Origin: Isoetes taiwanensis
Lineage: Eukaryota > Streptophyta > Lycopodiopsida > Isoetales > Isoetaceae
DNA length: 64,000 nucleotides
Direction of reading: 5' to 3'
Assembly (NCBI GenBank): GCA_021234155.1
Contig: JAJEKV010000045.1
Coordinates: forward strand, 8,167,105 to 8,231,104
The translations under genes were made by a program, and so were the position numbers. Within the stretch, counting starts at the first letter, position 1, and each line of letters begins with the position of its first letter. The notes under the pieces were generated by a model, which was given only the letters and a program-made list of their open reading frames with translations, was not told the origin of the DNA and searched no databases. Below are positions 56,891-64,000 of this stretch, piece after piece.

Positions 56891-57614
56891 AAAAACTAGC
56901 AAAAAACACACCAGAAGGCCTTAGCAAGGTCAAATTAGTTAGACACCTTGCTTAACATCAGGTCCTTGGAGGAAAAGAAAAATAAAAAAAAAGGCAAGAC
57001 ATTGGTTATAGAAAATAAAAGCATAGGGAAATTGAGCAAAGTAATATAAATAGAATTGTACTTCTTGTGGTTAATGCACTCAATGGCAGATTTATCACAT
57101 TTGATCATTTTGAAGCATGGGAGGTGTTTCTTGCTATTTTTTTCATTTGTACATTGTGTTCAATTCAATTCAACTCTGATGCAAAACGGATATAAATTAG
57201 TATGCAAAATCTTTAGTTAACTTGATGCATAATATGCTAATCTATATTACCCTTCTTTGATGCATCTGGCAATTATAAGGATCGGGCTATTATTTACAAC
57301 TTTAGATACCTGATATTTATTTCACGAAACCATTGATACAAAATTATTTCAACAAATATATTTCAACAGCGGCATTGCACATCGAAATATTATGGGCAGA
57401 TTGCAGTCTAAGTAAAAATAGAAAACAGAGCCTCTAATCGAAAAAGTTACGAATAAAAGTGCAAAAATTCTGATAAAAATAGGTGTGAATGCTAAAGTCA
57501 GCATGATATTGAAATCTGAATGTAATAAAGTGGACAAGGAATCAACAAAGGAGTTGGTTGTCTGGCATTTCACAGTGTTTGAATTTAAAGAACTAGTTCT
57601 AAATACTCGTTATC
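56891..57614. other. AT-rich stretch without gene
   Basis: No recognisable coding, RNA or element sequence. Confidence 0.5.
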
Positions 57615-57934
57615 AGGTAATGCTTCCAGGCTGGCATTTTCTTTGCGTTCCTTTTTCAACCTGCAGGGGAAACCGCGGTGGTAGTTGTTTGAATTTAAAA
57701 TAGAATAGAATAGAATAGAATAGAATAGTTTTTTTAACGTCCACGGAGACCAATAGGTCATGGGACCCATACAATGGGCTAGTACAATCATTACTACTAG
57801 GATTAAAAAACCCCTGCCTCGAAAGGTTTTCAAGGGAAAAACCTTTGCAGTAATGATGATTAGGTAATATTTCCAGGCTGGCATTTTCCTTGCGTTCCCT
57901 TTTCAACCTGCAGGGGAAACCGAGGTAGTTGTTG
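57615..57934. repeat. ~75-bp direct repeats flanking a SINE-like insertion
   Basis: The left copy is 57615-57690 and the right copy 57862-57934. They share CCAGGCTGGCATTTTC, TTGCGTTCC, TTTTCAACCTGCAGGGGAAA and GTAGTTGTT in order, with about 10% difference. The repeat abuts the insertion on both sides, as a target-site duplication would. Confidence 0.8.
57699..57860 (-). mobile_element. SINE-like / LINE 3'-end copy with TTCTA tail
   Basis: On the minus strand it starts near ATCATTACTGCAAAGG, has the AAAGGTTTT...AAAACCTTT hairpin and the GACCTATTGGTCTCCGTGG block, and ends in TTCTA repeats (57699-57728 on +). One base differs from the copy at 24654-24784. Confidence 0.8.
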
Positions 57935-58560
57935 TAAGCTGTAACAAAATATACAGAGAAATGTCTTGCAGCGAGCTAAAATTACTCAAGAACAAATACA
58001 TATAATTCTGCACTCGAAAATCAGGTATTATACATGACTTAATGCAAGCATCAAGAGGCTCTGTGATAGAGTAAGATTTTGCAAAGCCCTTGTTCCTCGT
58101 GGACCTGCATTTGAAAATGCTCAGGGCATATCCCAGGCTACCTTTTAATGTTTATGCACGAGTTATAGACTTGGCAAACCGTTTTGTCCATTAACATTGT
58201 ACTAACGGCAAAAGTATCAAGACTGCAGATTAATGCTTTGCTTTCGAGCTGATATAAGATCAATAGAACAATTTCAATAGGACAGTTCCATACAAACAGA
58301 TGCGAGGATGGTAAAAGATTTAAAGAATACGCTGACGGTTCATGAGATATGGTTTTCTTTTTTACTAAAACCATATTTAGTATCACTTCTGACTATAAAA
58401 CATTAAGATGCATTATTAGGAAATACCTTATTATATGCTGATAATACATTATTAGGCAATCTAATTACAAGCCATGTGATATAAAGATGTAGAGTCTGAT
58501 AGAAAAACAACATTGTAGCTATGTGCTTTGACCCAAACAAGACAGAATATGAACCTGGGA
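57935..58560. other. Stretch without gene
   Basis: Nothing recognisable on either strand. Confidence 0.45.
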
Positions 58561-58562
58561 AG

Positions 58563-58735
58563 TATGACGTCGTGCAGCCTGTGTGAATATATTTCTCGGA
58601 CGACCTTGCTCCAAGGAATTGAGTCGACAACCAACAAACATTGCAACTTCATCAAACTGTTCCTTTGCTTCCAGCAATTGCTGTTCAGGAACCCTACCCT
58701 TTGCCATGCATGTACGGAGATTATCATAATGGAAC
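58563..58735 (-). pseudogene. BAR-domain hydroxyproline-rich protein exon remnant (At2g33490-like)
   Basis: On the minus strand the exon-like stretch reads LRTCMAKGRVPEQQLLEAKE, then QFDEVAMFVGCRLNSLEQGR and IFTQAARRH. This resembles the BAR domain of the plant At2g33490-type family (consensus Q-L-x-E-A, F-x-x-x-L-x-S-L-x-Q-G, L-x-x-Q-A-x-R-H). BAR domains bind curved membranes. It stops at a GT that matches an exon end after the conserved Gln. No other exons were found, so it is probably a stray fragment. Confidence 0.45.
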
Positions 58736-58989
58736 CTACAGTAATCAACAATGCATGAGGTACTGCTAGATTCCACACACACAAACAACAAGATATGTAC
58801 CTTTTCAAGTCATGTTGTTTTTTTGTTTCCTGCAATATATTCTTTGATTATGAACTGCCCGAAACACATGTTATTCTGAATCCCTGTATTTAAACAATGT
58901 TAATTCTGCCATAGCTGCCTGCTGTTTTGCTAACATCAATTGCTTAAAATTTAACTGAAACTGAAGAAGTGTTTCAAGATACACAAGAC

Positions 58990-59283
58990 TGTGATAGAAG
59001 ATGCTGTCTTCTTGCCACTATATACGCTATTCATGCTGTTTTACCTCTTATAAAGACCAAATCTAGCAAAAAGGCTGCATCTATTGCGATCGTGAGCTCT
59101 GCAGCGTCTCTATATCTGTTATATGGTAATGTCGTCTACATAGCAGCTATATACTCATTAAAAGAGTTGGCCCACTGCCTTAGGCTGGAGCTTCTTCCTT
59201 ACAATATTCATATCAATCTAATATGCCTGGGATATGTGAACACGCCTCTTCTTGATGCCTTGTACAATCAAGGCGAGTTATAG
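58990..59283 (+). pseudogene. SDR fragment, 3-ketodihydrosphingosine-reductase-like
   Basis: The stretch AVLPLIKTKSSKKAASIAIV, then SSAASLYLLYGN, then ELAHCLRLELLPYNIHINLI and YVNTP resembles the central and C-terminal part of TSC10/KDSR. That enzyme reduces 3-ketodihydrosphingosine in sphingolipid synthesis at the ER. The catalytic Y-x-x-x-K is degraded (a YIAAIYS segment with no Lys in place), and the N-terminal Rossmann part is missing. No introns are visible inside. It is a decayed fragment or retrocopy. Another classical SDR is possible. Confidence 0.5.
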
Positions 59284-59969
59284 AGGTCCTACTCAAGAAA
59301 ACGAATGGGTATGATCCAAGCAAAGCAGAAATGCCAGAGCATGGTGCAGAATGCACTCTACAGAGACAAATCAACATATTTCTTGGACAATTTATGGGAA
59401 AGCCAGCAAGGCCGGTCCTCCAATCCTATAGAATCCATTGTGCCCTGTTCTGAATGAAATCCCTGCTATACTTTTTTTGCTCTTATTATAAATCTGAACC
59501 GGACTCTGTTTGCTGCTCTGACTTTTTAGGGATGAAGTTTAAGATAGAAGAAACTCTAACGGCTAACCTAAGATAGAAGAAACTCTAACAAAGCATAAAG
59601 TTCAAGATAGAAGATTGCCATACCTTAACGGCGGGAGGGATCTGCAGCCGGATCGGAGGGAGCAATAGAGGTTTATTCTAGCACGAGCGATCTGGAGGGA
59701 GCACTAGCATATCCGTTATTGGCCTCCGTTGCCTATTTTCCTGCCATTTTCTAATTTCTACAGCTGTGGATATAGAAGATTCGAGATCGAACGGAGAAGC
59801 CTAAGTCCACATCATTTTTTGCTGATCTGGAAATTACACGTGGATAGGCTAGAATTTGAGGAAAGGCTGTAGGCCCGGTAGGGCTGGTGTGCTAAAAAAA
59901 TAAAAATAAAAATCAATACCTTCGACTCACGCGCATTTGGTATTTAAATCATAGATGTTCTCAAAAAAA
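59284..59969. other. Stretch without gene
   Basis: A local duplication of AAGATAGAAGAAACTCTAAC (59541 and 59570) is the only structure seen. Confidence 0.45.
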
Positions 59970-60003
59970 CTATTCTATTCTATTCTATTCTATTCTATTC
60001 TCA
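59970..60003. repeat. TTCTA microsatellite
   Basis: About seven TATTC units. This is the tail motif of the local LINE/SINE lineage. The sequence before it does not clearly match the element's 3' end, so it may be a stranded or very short insertion. Confidence 0.8.
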
Positions 60004-60129
60004 ATTATAGATGACCATAATCAAAACAAGAGGTGGCCAAAGGTCCCACCATATGCTCTAGGGCGTAAGATCAACAAATCTGAAAATCGAGGTAGTCTAA
60101 GGCACACCTCATTTAGAATATATAGCACA

Positions 60130-60380
60130 ACAATGGGGTTTTTGCTCTGTTTGTGAAGCTCAAGTGAAAACCATAGAACATTTTCTAATGGAGCTTGGAG
60201 TTGCATGCAGTATGGGCCTGGAGCTTGGATAGTTTTGGACACTCTCTAAGGGTCAAGGAATTGTTGTTGGAAATTCTTCCTAGTACAATGAAGAAAAAGG
60301 TCTTCGATATTTCTGGAGCTTGGACTAATTGGTCAATATTGAAAAGGAGGAATACCCTCGTTTTCCCTAGGACCAAATGA
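60130..60380 (+). pseudogene. Possible LINE zf-RVT fragment
   Basis: CSVCEAQVKTIEHFLMELGV resembles the CxxC...H zf-RVT end of plant LINEs, like the copy near 56.48 kb (CLLCKQRVETIEHCFFLC). A downstream ILKRRNTLVFPR piece is compatible. It is short and weak. Confidence 0.35.
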
Positions 60381-60413
60381 TTCTCTCTTCTTTCTTTTTC
60401 ATCTCTCTTCTCT

Positions 60414-60449
60414 TTCCTCCTCCTCCTCCTCCCCCTCCTCCTCCTCCTT
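60414..60449. repeat. TCC microsatellite
   Basis: A nearly pure TCC/CTC run of about 36 bp. Confidence 0.85.
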
Positions 60450-60789
60450 CACAGCAGTCACTTAAAGGGCACTTCGGTACAGGAAGATCTCACTCCATTT
60501 CAGCTCATTAAAAGAGAGAAAAAGCTAGCAAAGATGAGAGTGCAAGACATAAAAAAAAAATGGCCGGTTAACCAAGAAGGCATGGCTATCATACGGGATC
60601 ATTGGCCTTATGATCCTTGGACTGGTTATATATAGCCTTGGCTTCCTCTTCGTTCACGTGGAGAGTCTTGTTTTAGTTTTGTTATGGGTTTCATGCTCAA
60701 ATTCTTATCCTCCCATAGCTGTTTGTGGTATTTGTAGACGTAATATTTCCTTACCTTCTCTTATCTCTACTTATCCTCTTTGATGTTAA

Positions 60790-61235
60790 TTCTTATCTCA
60801 CTTATTCTCGGCCTCGGGAAGCACGAGAGCAAAGCTTTACCCGGTGTTGCCACCCACCGGTATGATTGAGGATGAATGTCATGCCCTCAGATCTTGACAT
60901 TTGCCCATATCCCGAGGCGATATGTTCGATTACTAGTGCATGGCGGTAGATTGCATCGATTATTGACTACTGGCGTCGATGGGTTTGTTGGGGTCGTACC
61001 TCCGTTTATGGATGCACGACTTCGTTTTTGTCCTTCGGGCGTGGTATTGAACTGTCCTATGCAATTGTGCGGTTGCCCGGATGCTTATTCACCGCTAAGG
61101 TTTTCCCTCGAAAACCCTTCCAGGCGGGGTTTTAATCCTCGCGATTATGCTTCTTTGCTCTCTTTTTGGTCCCATAGGCCAATTGGTCTCGAGTGACGCT
61201 AAAACCTATTCTATTCTATTTTATTCTATTATCTT
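60790..61235 (+). mobile_element. 5'-truncated LINE fragment with TTCTA tail
   Basis: The MIEDECHALRS part of the knuckle (about 60861-60893) is followed by the LINE 3' UTR: the hairpin AAGGTTTTCCCTCGAAAACC (61098-61117), AGGCGGGGTTTTAATCC, CCCATAGGCCAATTGGTCTC (61171-61190) and a TTCTA-type tail (61205-61235). It is the same lineage as the LINE at 4.5 kb. Confidence 0.75.
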
Positions 61236-63563
61236 ATTCCTCTCTAATTCTATATAGCTATCCTAGAAATATTCTATTTAGAACTGAAAGTATTTAAAGT
61301 TTTTTTTTTAATTCCTAAATAAAAGAACAAATTGTCATTCTTCTCGTTAACTTCATCTTATTCATTGCGAATGTAGTCACATTTTATGTTTTAAAATGTA
61401 CGCGTTTCTAAATCAGAAAAAACAGAGATAGAAAAGACAAAATATGAATAACCACATAATAATCCCAAAGCTAATTTCTTTTGGTGTGCAAGTTCTTCTT
61501 TTGACTGTACATGCTCCTCAAATATGTTTAGTCTTGACGCTGATTTTTTAACGGTGAAGACATAATCAGTAGATATCTGCCAAACTCTTTTTTTAATTTT
61601 AGTCCCTCACATGCATGTAGACACACATGTGCACACCACGGCGAAGAGATGCACGCCACAGTTTTTGACCCAAGTTTGGTCTAAAGGTATAAGCATAATC
61701 ATTATTTGAACATAAAGTTATACATAATCAAGTACAGATAACTCCGTGCTCTTATAATTTAAAAACTTAGGCACACTACTATTAAAGAAGAAACATATAA
61801 TTTCTAATGGCCATACTCATGCATGTTAACACAACTAACAAAAGATATAACTAGTTTATTGCCCTATCCTTTATACACATGTAAGGAGCAATATAGACAA
61901 CATAGGTAGTAAGAGTTTATACTTTGTTCCTAAGAAGGATGGCAAAGCATATATAATCAACGCTAAAAGGGGCTTTGCACATGGGATTGGAAGTAATTAC
62001 GTTTATAATATACTGTGCACGTGACAACATCCCAAAAGATCTTCCCAATTGCTAAATGTTGTATATAAAACTGCTATTATATAAACAACTTATAGATCTC
62101 AATGCAACTACCACTAAAATCGAATCCAACAATATGATGATGTGACAACAACGCTCATGTGACCCTACTTCAGGCAACTACGATCATAATCTTATTAACG
62201 AATTTTAAATACTATGCCAGCAAAGTTTAGTCAAGCCTTGTCGGATGACTAGCTCGGACGTGTAGCTCTCACCTGTTGGAAAGTCAGGTGTGGAGTTATC
62301 CCATGTTGGGGAGATCGATGTGGCATCAAAGAATTTTGTCAAAGCCTAGAGGAATTTTTGATAGTTTAGTTATTGGCCCAACAAAAGTGATGTATATATA
62401 TACACACACACAAAGTGCCAAAGAAAATAGATAGATGGAATAACTACTATAGCTTTCTGTACAAAGCATATCATACAAACGAGAAAAGCAACTATATGTC
62501 GAGCAAAGCCAAAGGTGGTAGAGGAAAGGACTAGGACTTGAATCAATTTGAATCAACAGTTGAATTGAAATGCCATCTAACATTTGGTTTATCGATATCG
62601 CATTAGCTGGAAGCGTGATGCAGGTGATGGCAAATGGATCAGTTAGAATTCATTGATCAAGTGGAAAAGAAAGCAGAGAGTACGTGAAAACATAGACATA
62701 GACAGATAATACAAGTGTAGGCATGCAGAGGACAGAGAAGTGAATTGAATTGGATTTTGTCGTTCGGAGACTCGGAGAGATGGAGATAGAAAGAGATGAT
62801 GAGATGATCTGCAGAAACTAGAAAGGCGCCATGGGCTATATTCGCTAGTACCGATGGATAACTGTATAGGGATGCTGGGGAATACTGGGAAACAGCTAAG
62901 AGGCCATTTGAAGGGGTTGGGTAAAGGCAGAGAATGGGCCCAATATTCGAACAATGGGGGAGACATTTGTTGCCTCGATTTGACAACTTTTTCTTCCCTT
63001 TTTCAATCACTAAAACCAACATTCAAGCACCACATTTTTCCCCCAAAATTATACAAGCACCACATTTTTTTTCAAAAAAAGAAAAAGGAACCAAGGGAAC
63101 GGCGCAGTTAACCATGTGGTAACCACGTAACCGCCGCGCTTCGCAGTTAACTGGACCGTCACCGCGCACGGGTGCAGGCCACGTTGGGTCGTACCACGGG
63201 TCCATCAGTCGGCGCAATCAAAGCCGTCCGTCCATCTACATCAATGGTTCAAATTTTGCCTCGGTTTTCCACTACACCAGAACAAGGATCGTAGCCGTCC
63301 GGAGAACCGTATCGGACGGCAGACAGCGGAGCAATTCTGCAGCCGTTGATTTGAACATCGACGGATGGAATTCGCGTCTCAGAGAAAAGGGTGGATTATG
63401 GCCGTCCGATGCCTCTCAAAGCTTCCCACGCTTTCCTTCGTGTTGAGAAGAACAAGAGCTATGGCGAGCGGCCTCTCCTTCCTCCCTTTTACGATTTAGA
63501 GCTATTCCGGCAGCTTCCTTTACCGCCTTGTTCTCCCACCTCTGGAATTCAAGCTTTGTAGTT
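61236..63563. other. Promoter-side spacer of the right-edge gene
   Basis: AT-rich sequence to about 63100, with a small TATATA/CACACA run at 62393-62413. From 63110 the sequence becomes GC-richer and probably holds the promoter and 5'UTR of the gene beginning at 63564. A short upstream frame (ATG at 63462, 12 codons, MASGLSFLPFTI) lies in that leader. Confidence 0.4.
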
Positions 63564-64000
63564 ATGGTAAGCAGGACTCGCCATTTTTGAGCCAATTCTT
63601 CGACAAATTTAGTATAGAAAATTCAGTTCCGGCGATCTTTTATGCCTAATTTTCTATATAGATCTTTAGATGCCTCTGATTTCTCAGTTAGATTTATGTT
63701 CTTTGCTGTATAGTCATGAATCCAACTTGGTTTCTGCAAATTTTGGTGAGGAAATGCGGAATGGGGCTGGTCTTTTTATGCGATTTGAGCTAGTTTTTTA
63801 GGATTTTGCATTTTGTTGCGCTGAATTGTGTGCCAATTTATTATTTCTGCAAATTCTTGGGCAAAGCACGAAGCATTACGGTGAATTGAGCTAATTTGGA
63901 AGAATGTACTGAAGAATCCGTGATTTTTTTTTTCAGGTTGGGTATAATCTTTCTGCTCTGCCTCAAAGACCAGGATGGCTGGAGGCATTGTTAACTGAGA
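63564..64000 (+). CDS. Probable PLATZ transcription factor, 5' end, cut by window edge
   Basis: Exon 2 starts at 63937 after a pyrimidine tract and AG (TTTTTTTTTCAG). It encodes VGYNLSALPQRPGWLEALLT before the window ends. An R/K-P-x-W-L-E-x-L-L stretch near the N-terminus is typical of plant PLATZ proteins, where it is followed by a zinc-binding FF-x-x-C-x-x-H region that would lie beyond the edge. PLATZ proteins are plant nuclear A/T-rich-DNA-binding regulators. An ATG at 63564-63566 is directly followed by a GTAAGC donor. Splicing to 63937 keeps the frame and gives Met-Val-Gly-Tyr, so the first coding exon would hold only the start codon. The 5' leader carries a 12-codon upstream frame at 63462. 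The assignment rests on 21 residues and is tentative. Confidence 0.5.

Noticed and set aside
1-64000. tRNA, rRNA or CRISPR array
   Set aside because: No cloverleaf-like gene, rRNA block or regularly spaced repeat-spacer array was recognised. The TGGTATCAGAGC at 43853 is a retrotransposon primer site, not a tRNA.

Overview
This is nuclear DNA from a land plant. The window has spliced genes with GT/AG introns, fragments of plant-type pentatricopeptide (PPR) and heat-shock-factor genes, and plant-type CACTA, Harbinger, copia, gypsy, L1 and other LINE elements. The style of the PPR fragments, the load of nested transposons and the presence of HUH-type Rep elements fit a seed-free plant such as a fern or lycophyte better than a flowering plant. 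That placement is inference and low confidence. There is no sign of bacterial, organellar or CRISPR sequence.

Only two convincing host genes are present. One is a complete 14-exon gene for the small subunit of DNA polymerase delta (POLD2) at 28.9-31.5 kb on +. The other is the 5' start of a probable PLATZ zinc-binding transcription factor at the right edge (63.56 kb onward, +). Degenerate host-gene fragments are also scattered in the window: a YlmG/YGGT protein, two PPR pieces, a class A heat-shock factor, a BAR-domain protein and a ketodihydrosphingosine-reductase-like SDR.

The rest is layered mobile DNA. A structurally complete 12.2-kb PIF/Harbinger element (2599-14774, TSD TGA) has a Myb-like gene and a DDE transposase, and a ~5.7-kb decayed LINE is nested in it. 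A structurally complete 8-kb CACTA element (17335-25314, TSD TCC) carries TNP2 and Ptta-like genes, a PPR/HSF chimera and nested hAT-like and SINE-like insertions. A 1.5-kb solo LTR (25565-27101) precedes POLD2.

From 32.36 to 36.74 kb lies a giant inverted repeat. Each ~2.1-kb arm carries a degenerate HUH-type Rep gene (H-x-Q and Y-x-x-K motifs, no helicase seen) resembling Replitrons. From 36.9 to 57 kb there is a nest of LTRs, a second LINE, copia pieces, a chromovirus-like gypsy element, an A-tailed L1-like insert, a LINE endonuclease fragment and a palindromic hAT MITE.

A recurrent theme is one LINE/SINE lineage. Its copies share a small 3' hairpin and end in different microsatellites (CTTATT, TTCTA, TATAG, TGAT).

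The two host genes are separate and show no functional link. POLD2 acts in DNA replication. The PLATZ product, if real, is a nuclear regulator. The mobile elements are almost all inactive by frameshift or stop.
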